DNA of 64,000 nt. Source: Novosphingobium capsulatum NBRC 12533. GTDB taxonomy: Bacteria > Pseudomonadota > Alphaproteobacteria > Sphingomonadales > Sphingomonadaceae. The translations under genes and the position numbers were made by a program. The stretch lies in contig NZ_BCYV01000008.1 of NCBI RefSeq assembly GCF_001598375.1, positions 124,001 to 188,000 of the forward strand, read 5' to 3'. Shown here one piece after another: positions 29,901 through 37,897 of this stretch (positions are counted from its first letter, which is position 1; every line of letters starts with the position of its first letter). The notes under the pieces were generated by a model, which had not been told where the DNA came from, ran no database searches, and was given only the letters and a program-made list of their open reading frames with translations.

Positions 29901-30347
29901 CTCAAACCCCTGCCGCTCGACACGATCTTTGCGTCGGCGCCGATGGTGCTCGTCAGCCTCAAGATCACCGATCGTGCCGGCAAGGCGGTCAGCGACACGG
30001 TCTATTGGCGCGGCAAGGACGAGGATGCCTATCGCGCGCTCAATGCCATGGGCGCCGCGCCGCTCGCGATCAAGACCGGCGCCCCGCAGGACAGCGGCAG
30101 CGAACGGGAAATGGCCATCACGCTGACCAACAGCAGCAGCACGCCGGCTCTCAACACCCGCGCCACGCTGGTGGATGCGGCTGGCAAGCGCATCCTGCCG
30201 GCCTATTACAGCGACAACTATGTTGCGGTCATGCCGGGCGAAAGCCGCACCATCACGGTGCGTTGGCCGGCCAGCGCCGGCACGGCGGCGGCGGTGACGC
30301 TGGAAGGGTGGAACGTGCCGGCCGCGCAACAGGGTCTGTCGCAGTAA
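26916..30347 (+). CDS. GH2 family glycoside hydrolase with N-terminal LamG-like domain
   Basis: 1143-residue secreted enzyme (signal peptide 1-23). A laminin-G-like jelly roll (about 35-190) is followed by the GH2 sugar-binding, Ig-like and TIM-barrel domains. The acid/base is likely Glu in IIIWFGRNEG and the nucleophile Glu in GFSVETGTPSLAT. The pattern is nearest exo-beta-glucosaminidase/endo-beta-mannosidase-like GH2 enzymes rather than LacZ; substrate is unproven. GGAGAGGGA precedes the ATG. The stop overlaps the esterase start (TAATG). Confidence 0.9.
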   Translation: MRFATSLLAATILGGMLAPVAGAAPVTNGGPWNAALMQGGIGITREVPTTAAVLAPHAPTALAAWVRPQAIQSGTVVLLSLGDPATACRCLALIDGKPALRIGSAMIVAPRAIVAGRFTHVAASWDGERATLYVDGQEVARGALADAGALAPRLAVAPAMPGAPHFGGDLVDARIEDGALPLPAVQALVATRPDFDLVQMWHVGVGWEFQKTANTGYWRQQDPWTLPQAKGGFSAPVAKPVPAAAVVQPLADGVWRINGWQLAGAPDVPGADGPTLSRPGTPKGQWRAATVPGTVLTTLVDRGVYPDPYYGLNNLRIPESLARQDWWYRTSFTVPADAAGKRLALRFNGINYAAEIWVNGQKLGQTKGAFARGEFKLVPVAGENVIAVRVSPPPHPGIPHEQSIAAGVGENGGQLAIDGPTFVATEGWDWIPGIRDRDTGLWQDVQLRARGDVRLLDSQVVTDLPLPRTDSADVLITVPLRNDGTTPRTVTVRAAFDNVSVERTLTLAPGEGEVRFTPADFPQLRIKNPRLWWPNGYGEQALHPLHITATVDGAVSDRAETRFGIREVSYDLSLMDHAGALRRVNVQPTDGRLAGTKLIDVRHEAIKETPRGWVESLTLAGETSSGVQALGAADTLPEPHLTIRVNGVKIAARGGSWGMDDAMKRVSRERLEPAFRLHKEAHLNIIRNWMGTSTEPEFYDLADEYGMMVLNDFWQSTQNFQVEPQDPQLFLANAEDVVKRYRNHPSIIIWFGRNEGVPYPTLNEGLDDLLFKLDGTRWYTGSSNTVNLQGSGPYNYRQPQGYFTDLATGFSVETGTPSLATAAAIAQYVPEADRWPLSDTLAYHDWHFSGNGDTKTFMESLNRRFGAATSFADFERKAQMMNLETHQAMIEGFLGHLWTKNSGRLFWMTHPSWPSNAWQIYSSDFDTHAAYYGAQRAARPLHAQLNLPDNALVLVNTTQDDARGLTVTSTVTDLAGKVLFTRRDRADALANRDTTLKPLPLDTIFASAPMVLVSLKITDRAGKAVSDTVYWRGKDEDAYRALNAMGAAPLAIKTGAPQDSGSEREMAITLTNSSSTPALNTRATLVDAAGKRILPAYYSDNYVAVMPGESRTITVRWPASAGTAAAVTLEGWNVPAAQQGLSQ

Positions 30348-31819
30348 TGCGGCTGCGGCATGGCCTGGCCGCGCTGGCGCTGGCTGCTTCCCCGGCATGG
30401 GCAGCGCCCGGCGCCGGGCACCCTGTCGCGCTGACGCAAAGCGGGCCGGTGGTCGGCACGGCCGATGCCGATGGCGTGACGCGCTTTCGCGCCGTGCCCT
30501 ATGCCGCACCGCCACTAGGCCCGCTGCGCTGGCAACCGCCGCAGCCGGCGCCGGCGTGGCAGACCCCGCGCGACGCCACCGCGCCAGGCGCAACATGCCT
30601 GCAAAACGATTACGGCTGGAACCACGCCGACTATGTGCGCGGCAACGAGGATTGCCTCACGCTCGATATCGCCAGCCCGGCGCTGGCGGGCAAGCGCCCC
30701 GTCATGGTGTGGATCCATGGCGGCAGCAACCGCGCGGGATCGGCCGGGGGCACGGTGTTGAGCGACCTGGCGCGCCACGGCGTGATACTGGTGGCCATCC
30801 AGTACCGGCTTGGCATCTTTGGCTTTCTGCCGCACCGCGCGCTGGCGGCAGAGCGCGATGGCAAGACCGGCAACTATGGCCTGATGGACCAGATCGCCGC
30901 GCTGCGCTGGATCAAGGCCAATATTGCCCGCTTTGGCGGCGATCCCACTCGGATCATGATCTTTGGCGAAAGCGCCGGCGCCGAAGACGTGGGCTATCTC
31001 CTTGCCAGCCCGCAAACGCCCGGCCTGTTCCAGGCCGCCGCCTTGCAAAGCGGCACCCCTGGCTTTGGCCTGCCGCCGCGCCCGTTGGCCGAGGCGCTGC
31101 GCCTGGGTGACCAGCTCGACGCCCAACTGGGCACTGATGGCAGCGCCGCGCCGCTGCGCGCGGCATCGCCGCATGCCCTGCTCGATGCAGACAAGGCGCT
31201 GCACGACAGCGCGCTGGAAAGCGACGATTTCATGTGGCTGCGCGCCACGGTAGATGGCGCCGTGCTTCCGGCCGCACCCGAAGCCCTGCTGGCCAGCGCG
31301 CCACCGCGCCCGGTGATCCTGGGTTCCAATCGCGCGGAATTTGGCCTGCCCGGTGGCCGCCCGCATCGCGATGCCAACGTGGCCATGGCCTTTGGCCCCA
31401 ATGAAGCGCAGGCGCGCGCGTTCTATCGGCTGGATCAACCCGATCCGCCCGAAGACCCACGCCTGGGCAGCCGCGATTTGCAGATCGCTACCGACATTCT
31501 GTTCCGCTGCCCCACCGGGCGCATGGCCGATCTCCTGGCCGCGCATGGCTGGCCGGTGTGGCGGTACGAATTCGATATCGGGCCAGGTGGCGCGCGCAGC
31601 TTCCACGGCGCGGACATCGGCTATATCCACAATGCCACGCCGCTTGCCGATGGCAGCACGTTGCAAGCCCACTGGATCGCGCTGGCGCAACACGGCGCGC
31701 CACTCGCGGGATGGCCAGCCTATGCGCCAAAGCGCAGCCACCTCGTGATCACCGCGCAAGAAACCAGCACCGGCCAGGCGCTGGCGGATACACCCTGCCG
31801 TTGGAGCCGCTATCTGTGA
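30347..31819 (+). CDS. Type-B carboxylesterase, secreted
   Basis: 490 residues with a short signal peptide (ALALAASPAWA). Alpha/beta hydrolase of the COesterase family: FRAVPYAAPPLGPLRW, NEDCLTLDI, oxyanion HGGSNRAGSAGG and nucleophile elbow GESAGA. Probable removal of acyl groups from the glycan or a carbohydrate ester. The ATG shares one base with the GH2 stop, and the stop overlaps the next gene by 4 nt, so all three are translationally coupled. Confidence 0.92.
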   Translation: MRLRHGLAALALAASPAWAAPGAGHPVALTQSGPVVGTADADGVTRFRAVPYAAPPLGPLRWQPPQPAPAWQTPRDATAPGATCLQNDYGWNHADYVRGNEDCLTLDIASPALAGKRPVMVWIHGGSNRAGSAGGTVLSDLARHGVILVAIQYRLGIFGFLPHRALAAERDGKTGNYGLMDQIAALRWIKANIARFGGDPTRIMIFGESAGAEDVGYLLASPQTPGLFQAAALQSGTPGFGLPPRPLAEALRLGDQLDAQLGTDGSAAPLRAASPHALLDADKALHDSALESDDFMWLRATVDGAVLPAAPEALLASAPPRPVILGSNRAEFGLPGGRPHRDANVAMAFGPNEAQARAFYRLDQPDPPEDPRLGSRDLQIATDILFRCPTGRMADLLAAHGWPVWRYEFDIGPGGARSFHGADIGYIHNATPLADGSTLQAHWIALAQHGAPLAGWPAYAPKRSHLVITAQETSTGQALADTPCRWSRYL

Positions 31820-32607
31820 CCATTCCCGCCAATCGTCGCCGCTTTCTGGGCCTGATCGCCTCTGCGCCATTGGGTGTCGCCGGCGCCAGTACCGCCGCCC
31901 GCGCGGCCCAGCCCGTGCTGATGCCTGGCGCCCCGCCAGCGCCCACCCCTGCACCCGTCACGCTGACCGAGGACGAGCGCCGCCGACTGACCGACTTTCC
32001 TTGGCTGGCCCGCTATGCTGAAGACAATGCACGCATCACCGCCGCCGCCACGCCGGTAAAGCTGGTCTTCATGGGCGACAGCATCACGCAGGGCTGGCCT
32101 GACAAGCACCCCGCCTTCTTTGCGGCAGAGGGCCGCGTCTGCCGGGGAATCAGCGGCCAGACCACGCCGCAGATGGTGCTGCGCATGATGGCTGACGTCA
32201 TCGCGCTCAAGCCCCGCGCGGTGCACATCATGGCCGGTACGAACGACATTGCCGGCAATACCGGCCCGATGACCCTGCAGCAGACGCAGGATAACCTCGC
32301 GGCCATGGCCACCCTTGCCCAGGCCAGCGGCATTGCCGTGCTGCTGGCCTCGGTGCCACCGGCTGCACGGTATTACTGGCGCCCGGGCCTGGATACGGTG
32401 ACCCCGATTGCGGCGATCAACCAGTGGCTAGCCAACTATGCCGCCACGCACGGGCACACCTTTGTCGATTACCACGGCGCGATGCAGGATGGCGCAGGCG
32501 GCATGCGGCCGGGCCTCGCCTATGACGGCGTGCACCCGACCGAGGCCGGCTATACCGTGATGGAGCAGGTGCTCTCGCCCATCCTGGCAGCGAAAGGCTT
32601 TAGCTGA
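31816..32607 (+). CDS. SGNH/GDSL hydrolase, Tat-exported
   Basis: 263 residues from a GTG in GTGA overlapping the esterase stop. The N-terminus carries a twin-arginine signal (NRRRFLGLIA) and a long hydrophobic stretch ending STAARAAQP. Catalytic blocks: GDSITQGW (Ser), GISGQTT (Gly), GTNDIAGN (Asn) and DGVHPTEAGY (Asp/His), the layout of carbohydrate acetylesterases and rhamnogalacturonan acetylesterase-like enzymes. With the upstream esterase it implies an acylated glycan substrate. The end overlaps the convergent metallopeptidase by 8 nt. Confidence 0.92.
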   Translation: MTIPANRRRFLGLIASAPLGVAGASTAARAAQPVLMPGAPPAPTPAPVTLTEDERRRLTDFPWLARYAEDNARITAAATPVKLVFMGDSITQGWPDKHPAFFAAEGRVCRGISGQTTPQMVLRMMADVIALKPRAVHIMAGTNDIAGNTGPMTLQQTQDNLAAMATLAQASGIAVLLASVPPAARYYWRPGLDTVTPIAAINQWLANYAATHGHTFVDYHGAMQDGAGGMRPGLAYDGVHPTEAGYTVMEQVLSPILAAKGFS

Positions 32608-33676
32608 CCCGCGCGGCTGCCACGGTTTGCTGGATGAAAGACAGCTTGGCGATGATCGCGTCAGACAAGTGGAAGGGATAGAGGTCTGCCTGCCCCATCG
32701 CCCGGTTCACCGCGTTCATGGCAAAGGACACCGGCGCCATTTCCGCGGCCAGAGCCGCGGCATCGGCACGATAGGGATCGAACTCCACCGCCACCTGGCC
32801 ATCGCCATCATGCCCGCCAAACGCCGTGAGCGACAGGTCAAAGCCGCGCGCCGTTGCCAGCACATCGACGATGTGCAGGTAGTGGGCAAAGGTTTCGGCA
32901 AAATCCTCCCACGGGTGGCTGGTGGCATAGGCGCTGACGAAGTCCTCGGTCCACGGCTGCGCGCCACCGCCATAGTGCGCGGCGAGCGCGGCAGCGTAAT
33001 CGGCGCGTTCGTCTCCGAACAGGGCGCGGCAAGCTTCCAGTGTCGCGGGATCGGTCGCGACCAGGCGTGACCAGAAATGGTGCCCCACCTCGTGCCGGAA
33101 ATGGCCGAGCAAAGTGCGATAGGGTTCTCCCATGTCGAGGCGGACCTGCTCGCGATGGGCATCGTCAGCCTCGGCCACGTTCAACGTGATCAGGCCTTCG
33201 TCGTGGCCGGTGATGATCTTTGGGCCACTGCCCGCAGCGCCAGGCTCGCCATAGAGGAAATCGAAAGCCAGCCCCTGCCGTTCCGGCGTTTCCTCTGCCT
33301 TGGTCTCCAGCGGCAGGCCAAGGCGGATCAGCGTGTGGAACAGGCGGCGTTTGGCCTCTTCCACCTTGGCCCACAGCGGCGGCACGGCGGGATCGGCCAG
33401 ATCGGGAATGGTGCGGTTGTGCCGGCAGGCACGGCACATGCCGCCCGGCGCATCGCGCGTGGTCAGCCAGTTGCAGATGCCGAAATCGTTGTTGTTGGCG
33501 CAGACCACCAGATCGGCCGAAGTCTCGGTGCGATCCTTCCACGTGGTGCCCTCTTCCGCCAGATAGCGAAAGCGGTCGATCGCAGGGTCATAACCCAGCG
33601 TTGCGGTGCAGGCAGGGCAGACCCGCACTTCGAAATGGTTGAGGCGCAGGCATTGAGGGCAGGCAAACGGGCGCAT
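32600..33676 (-). CDS. Putative zinc-binding metallopeptidase (Peptidase_Mx-like)
   Basis: 358 residues from MRPFACPQCLRLNHFEVRVC. The N-terminus has zinc-ribbon cysteine pairs (CPQC, CPAC, and later CRAC), followed by a domain with the metalloprotease signature HEVGHHFW, a downstream acidic ligand region (GDERADYAAA) and EDFAETFAHYLHI. This is the pattern of the uncharacterised zinc-binding peptidase family. Cytoplasmic, with no signal. An upstream in-frame ATG adding 26 residues seems unlikely. No functional link to the sugar locus is visible. Confidence 0.85.
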   Translation of the reverse strand: MRPFACPQCLRLNHFEVRVCPACTATLGYDPAIDRFRYLAEEGTTWKDRTETSADLVVCANNNDFGICNWLTTRDAPGGMCRACRHNRTIPDLADPAVPPLWAKVEEAKRRLFHTLIRLGLPLETKAEETPERQGLAFDFLYGEPGAAGSGPKIITGHDEGLITLNVAEADDAHREQVRLDMGEPYRTLLGHFRHEVGHHFWSRLVATDPATLEACRALFGDERADYAAALAAHYGGGAQPWTEDFVSAYATSHPWEDFAETFAHYLHIVDVLATARGFDLSLTAFGGHDGDGQVAVEFDPYRADAAALAAEMAPVSFAMNAVNRAMGQADLYPFHLSDAIIAKLSFIQQTVAAARVS

Positions 33677-33822
33677 CGGTGGCTCCGGGCTTGGCGGGGA
33701 GTGACAGGCGGCTTGCCTTGCCAGCACTACGCCGCGTACCTGCCCTGGTTCCAAGGGCCCGGCGATCTTGCCGGCGCAGAGCGGTTGCGATGGCGCGTAG
33801 CTTTCGGCACAAGGCCGCCGCG

Positions 33823-34083
33823 ATGAAGAAGAAACGCCGCTATCTCACTGCCACGATGCCCGATGGCTACGTCAAGACGATCGGCCCGACCACCGACAGC
33901 TTTACCCATTACTGGCGGATCGTGGCGGAGCTGGAAAACGGCAAGACCGAGGTATTCTGGGGCCACACCCGATCCTTGGCCGAGGCGCGCCGCAAGGAGG
34001 CCCCGACGCGCGAGGCAGCACGCATGCGCGGCTGGAAAAGCCACAGGTTCGAGATTGCCGAACTGGTGGAAACACCGGCCTGA
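33823..34083 (+). CDS. Small hypothetical protein
   Basis: 86 residues, not recognised: a basic N-terminus MKKKRRYLTATMPDGYVKTI, a Trp-containing middle (THYWRIVAELENGKTEVFWG) and a charged helix. It is soluble and basic. An ATG 33 nt upstream is an alternative start; neither has a strong ribosome site. Codon usage in the body looks coding. Confidence 0.6.
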   Translation: MKKKRRYLTATMPDGYVKTIGPTTDSFTHYWRIVAELENGKTEVFWGHTRSLAEARRKEAPTREAARMRGWKSHRFEIAELVETPA

Positions 34084-34241
34084 ACGGCCACGCTGGCGCA
34101 GCGCTCATCCAAACTGCTCCTGATCGGATGATGTTCGCAGCCAAATGATCCGAAATTGACATTCCTTTACAAGCGCGAGCCGGACCGATGTGCGATGGCA
34201 ATCGGAGGGGATGGATCGGGGTATCGGTAGTGTCTACAAGC

Positions 34242-34412
34242 ATGCACAGCACGGATTGGCACAGCACAGATTGGGCACACGCCAGCGCGGATGACGCCCT
34301 GGCGTCTCGCGCAAAGGCACCCAATGGCCGCAAGTTGGCTTATATCGTTGCCCTGAACATGGCGCTGTGGGGCGCCATGCTCGTGGCAGCCTGGCTCGTG
34401 GCGCACGGCTGA
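34242..34412 (+). CDS. Possible small single-helix membrane protein
   Basis: 56 residues. The N-terminus has the repeat HSTDWHSTDW and the C-terminus one hydrophobic helix (LAYIVALNMALWGAMLVAAW). No clear ribosome site precedes the ATG, and an in-frame ATG lies 54 nt upstream. The C-terminal helix and third-position G+C suggest coding, but support is thin. Confidence 0.35.
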   Translation: MHSTDWHSTDWAHASADDALASRAKAPNGRKLAYIVALNMALWGAMLVAAWLVAHG

Positions 34413-34553
34413 CGCAACGCGACAACAACCGCCTGTTGCCTTTCCACCGGATCAAGGCGCTGGTTTGCCAGATGTTTGCGTGACGGGCGATGCCAAGAAC
34501 CTCGCCTGCACCAGTGCCGCCCCCCACGACGCAAATCGGAGTTGCGAAAACAG

Positions 34554-34745
34554 CTAAGGTCGGGCTTCGGGAAAGGTGACAATGACCGGATGTGTCTGGA
34601 TCGAGAGCATCCAGAACACCACCACGCTTACCAGGCCCAAAGCACCCCAGACGAATTTGCGCGCGCGAAAATCAGCGATCGCGCTCGCCAAACACTATGC
34701 ACTGTCGCCTAAAATCGCAATGCCCCAGATCATCAAAGTCAACAT
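34554..34745 (-). pseudogene. Stop-interrupted small membrane protein frame
   Basis: In one minus-strand frame the DNA reads MLTLMIWGIAILGDSA, a TAG (34697-34695), then 46 codons including KFVWGALGLVSVVVFWMLSI and a QTHPV tail, ending in TAG at 34554. Both halves look like parts of a two-helix membrane protein. It may be a decayed gene, or the second half may start from a TTG at 34691. It lies within the otherwise geneless stretch 34413-34867, in which I see nothing else supportable. Confidence 0.35.
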
Positions 34746-34867
34746 GCTGCTGACGTAAAACGCCTTGCCGTGCCCAGCAATGTATCAAGCCTGGACCCAA
34801 TACTGTGGCACTACTTCTGCCTGAAAAATTACGCTACCTTCGCCGCGTTGCAAATTCAGGCCTACAG

Positions 34868-35569
34868 CTATCGCGGTATCATCGCGGCGATGATATAGTT
34901 TACCAGATTCCGCTGTGCCGGCGCGAGCCGCACCGCCAGCATGGTGGCGTTGTTGTCCGCATCCATCCACACCAGCCCGTTAATCGGGTCCGCCGATGGA
35001 CGCAGGCGTGTCATGGTGCCAAGGCCTTCGCGATGGGCGGGGGTTTCGAACGTCACATAATTCCGATTTATCCGCAGGATGCGATCATGCGGATAGGGGC
35101 CGAAAGGGAACTGGCGACGCGGCGCGATGCCCTCTGCTATGACGGATTCCACGAAAGCCTTGCGATCGGGAAACAGGCGGGCCGCAATGCGCGCCGCTTC
35201 GAACCGGCCAGACGTATCGCCCAGCGAGATGCTGACCTGGATGGCGGGCCCGATCAGTTTGGCCGAAAATGGATCGGCGCCAAGCCCCGTGGGCGAAAGC
35301 ATCAGCACGGAACCGTTGGAGCCATAGAGTTCAAAGCAGCGCCAGCCGCGCGGCGCCAGAACGCCGCCGGTGGTATTGCTGGCATACCAGGCCAGCCGTG
35401 GTGCCAGTTGCGCTGGCACTTTAGGGGCATGGTCATCATTCCTTGGGGCCGCCAGCGGGCCGGTTTGCCCGTCTGACCGGCACCCCACGAAGGGCACGGG
35501 CAAATCTTTAGCCCAGGCTGGTGTGCTTGCAGCCGCAATCGCCATCGCCAGCATGATCGCCAACCGCAT
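34868..35569 (-). CDS. Secreted hypothetical protein
   Basis: 233 residues with a clear signal peptide (MRLAIMLAMAIAAASTPAWA) preceded by a GGAGG ribosome site 6 nt from the ATG. The mature part has Cys in FVGCRSDGQ and GWRCFELYG, a pair that could form a disulphide, and no repeats or membrane segments. I do not recognise a family. It stands alone, 75 nt downstream of the CHASE2 kinase on the same strand, and could be the last gene of that operon. Confidence 0.75.
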   Translation of the reverse strand: MRLAIMLAMAIAAASTPAWAKDLPVPFVGCRSDGQTGPLAAPRNDDHAPKVPAQLAPRLAWYASNTTGGVLAPRGWRCFELYGSNGSVLMLSPTGLGADPFSAKLIGPAIQVSISLGDTSGRFEAARIAARLFPDRKAFVESVIAEGIAPRRQFPFGPYPHDRILRINRNYVTFETPAHREGLGTMTRLRPSADPINGLVWMDADNNATMLAVRLAPAQRNLVNYIIAAMIPR

Positions 35570-35644
35570 GCACGCCTCCCCTTTGTGGGAACTGGCCCTA
35601 AGGTGACCAAAGCTAACACCAGGCATGGGCCGGGGTCCAGCCGC

Positions 35645-37897
35645 TCAATCCTTGATCGGCAGCGCCAGCGTGAACGTGGTGCCCCTCCGCGGCTCGGTCT
35701 CGCACGAAATCACGCCGTGGTGGCGCACCATCACGGTGTGCACGAAGCTAAGGCCAAGACCCGCGCCGCTGGTCTTGGGGCCAAGGCCCACCGGGCCACG
35801 GGCAAACCGTTCGAACATGCGCGCGCGCAGGTCTTCATCCATGCCGCAGCCCTGATCGGCGATCGTGCACAGACCCCAGGCGCTGCCATCGGCACGGACC
35901 TGGCGTGTCAGCGTGCAGGTGATGGTGGTGCCATCGGGGCTGTATTTGATGGCATTGCCGATAACGTTGCCCAGCGCGCGCGTCAGCAGGGATCGCTCCC
36001 CCATCACCAGCATCTGCTCGTCGCCATGGGTAACGATCTCGATCGCCTTGGCGCGCGATTGCGGCCAGAGATCATCGATCGCGTCGATCAGCATGTCACC
36101 CAGCTCGACCTCTTCCAGCGTATACTCAAGGTATTCCGCGCGGGCGAGTTGCACGAAACCATCGGCCAGGCGCAGTGTGCGCTCGGCATAGTGGCGGATG
36201 GCACTGGCTTCTACCGGAGCGATGCGATCGGCCGGCGCGGTTTCCAGCACCGCCAGGATGGAGGCCTGGGGCGAGCGCATATCGTGCGTCAGGAGTTGCA
36301 CCACGTCGTCACGCTGGCGCTGCGCGGCCTTGGACTCGCTGATGTCGACAAACCGGATGATCCAGCCGGCACGCTGGCCATCGGCCTGCGTCTGCGGGGC
36401 CATGCCCACCAGGTAGAAATGCGCCTGATCGCGCTGTACTTCGTGTGTCGCAGGCTCTTCCGCTTCCGGCGGGAATGGCACCGGGTTGCCGCTACCAACC
36501 AGGCGCACCGCCGATAGCAGGGCCTGGGCCTGGGTAGCGCCGGGAATAATGGTATGCCCAAAGGTGGTGAACAGGCGATGGGCGGCGGCGTTGGCCATCA
36601 CGATGCGGCCGGGCAGATCGGCCACCAGGGTGGCGTCGGGCAACTGGTCCAGGCGATCGGCCACGAAGTGCTGCATCTCGCGGTTGCGGGCGATGGCCGC
36701 ATGCAACAGCGCGATCGTGCCGGCGACGCCGTGCTTGACCGACCCCACCAAGGCCACGCGGGGCAGTATCGATGGCTCTTGCTCAAGCCGCAACAACTGC
36801 ACGCGCATGAACTGCTCGATCACGGCAAGCTGTCGCCAGCCCCACAGGGGATAGGCGACGGCAAGCCCGGCGAGTGCCGCCCCGGGCGGCAACCACAAGC
36901 GCCACACCAAGAGGCACAGCGCCGCGATCGCAACCACCACTCCGGCGCAAAGCGCAAAGACCACCATGGCCGGCATCCGTCGCCATGGGCCCAGGCCGAT
37001 CATCAGCACCCACAGTGGCATCAGCCCCAGGCCAAGCCGCGCCGGCATGCCGGCCGGGCGGATCATCGTGCGGCTGATCAGGCCGTTCACCAGATTGGCT
37101 TCGATTTCCAGGCCAGACATGACACTGCCGGTGGGTGTGGGATAGCGGCTGCCGAGCCCCGTGGCAGTGGCGCCGACCAGAACCACGCGATCCCGCAGCA
37201 GTTCGGGCGGTACTTGCCCGGCCAGCACGGCCGCGGCCGAAACACCCGGCCAGTGCCCGCCGCCAGCGCCGAACGGAATCAGGCGCGCGCCCACCGGCAT
37301 CGCAAGATGATCAGCGGGTGTTGCCGGGCTGGTGGCAGCCATCGCGGCCAAGGCCATGAGGTGCTGCGCCGGCCCGGCGGCAACCGTGGCAGACCGCACA
37401 ACGCCATCGGCGTCAGGATCGATCGTGGCATAGCCGATGCCGCTTGCGGCCTGACGCACGGGCGCGATAGGCAGCAAAGGCGCCGCGGCCACACCGGAAA
37501 GGCCGGACGCGGGCGGCACCATCGGCAGGAAGATCGGCCGGGCCGCGGCGACCGAGCCGGCCAGCAGCGCATCGACGGCCGGATCGCCTGGTTCGGTAAA
37601 CAGCACGTCATAGGCAATTGCACGCGGCTGCCCCGCCTTGATCCGGTCGATCAGCGCGGCATGGATGCACCGGTTCCAGGGCCAACGTCCCAGCCGCGCA
37701 ATACTTTCATCATCGATTTCAACCATCAGCACCGACTGCCCCGGCGCCGGTGCGCCCAGTTGCAGCAGGCGATCGTAGAATGCATTGTCGAGCCGCAGCA
37801 TCGTGCGGTCGGCGGTCAGCACGATGACCAGCACGCTTGCCGCCAGCAGGATCAGCCACCACTGCGTGCGCAGTTTCAGCTGATGGCCCAGGCTCAC
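35645..37897 (-). CDS. CHASE2-domain sensor histidine kinase
   Basis: 750 residues. One N-terminal helix is followed by a large periplasmic CHASE2 domain (VLMVEIDDESIARLGRWPW, RAIAYDVLFTEPGD, RDRVVLVGATATGLG), then a cluster of three helices, a PAS-like region and a kinase core. H-box LLTHDMRSPQASI (His538), N-box GNVIGNAIKYSPDG, G1 DQGCGMDEDL and G2 TSGAGLGLSFVHT are all present. CHASE2 senses unknown extracytoplasmic signals. The start overlaps the FecR/LysM gene by 4 nt. Confidence 0.93.
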   Translation of the reverse strand: MSLGHQLKLRTQWWLILLAASVLVIVLTADRTMLRLDNAFYDRLLQLGAPAPGQSVLMVEIDDESIARLGRWPWNRCIHAALIDRIKAGQPRAIAYDVLFTEPGDPAVDALLAGSVAAARPIFLPMVPPASGLSGVAAAPLLPIAPVRQAASGIGYATIDPDADGVVRSATVAAGPAQHLMALAAMAATSPATPADHLAMPVGARLIPFGAGGGHWPGVSAAAVLAGQVPPELLRDRVVLVGATATGLGSRYPTPTGSVMSGLEIEANLVNGLISRTMIRPAGMPARLGLGLMPLWVLMIGLGPWRRMPAMVVFALCAGVVVAIAALCLLVWRLWLPPGAALAGLAVAYPLWGWRQLAVIEQFMRVQLLRLEQEPSILPRVALVGSVKHGVAGTIALLHAAIARNREMQHFVADRLDQLPDATLVADLPGRIVMANAAAHRLFTTFGHTIIPGATQAQALLSAVRLVGSGNPVPFPPEAEEPATHEVQRDQAHFYLVGMAPQTQADGQRAGWIIRFVDISESKAAQRQRDDVVQLLTHDMRSPQASILAVLETAPADRIAPVEASAIRHYAERTLRLADGFVQLARAEYLEYTLEEVELGDMLIDAIDDLWPQSRAKAIEIVTHGDEQMLVMGERSLLTRALGNVIGNAIKYSPDGTTITCTLTRQVRADGSAWGLCTIADQGCGMDEDLRARMFERFARGPVGLGPKTSGAGLGLSFVHTVMVRHHGVISCETEPRRGTTFTLALPIKD

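Noticed and set aside
34413..34600. Plus- and minus-strand short frames in the 34.4-34.8 kb gap
   Set aside because: No ribosome sites or protein-like composition, apart from the stop-interrupted membrane frame listed separately.
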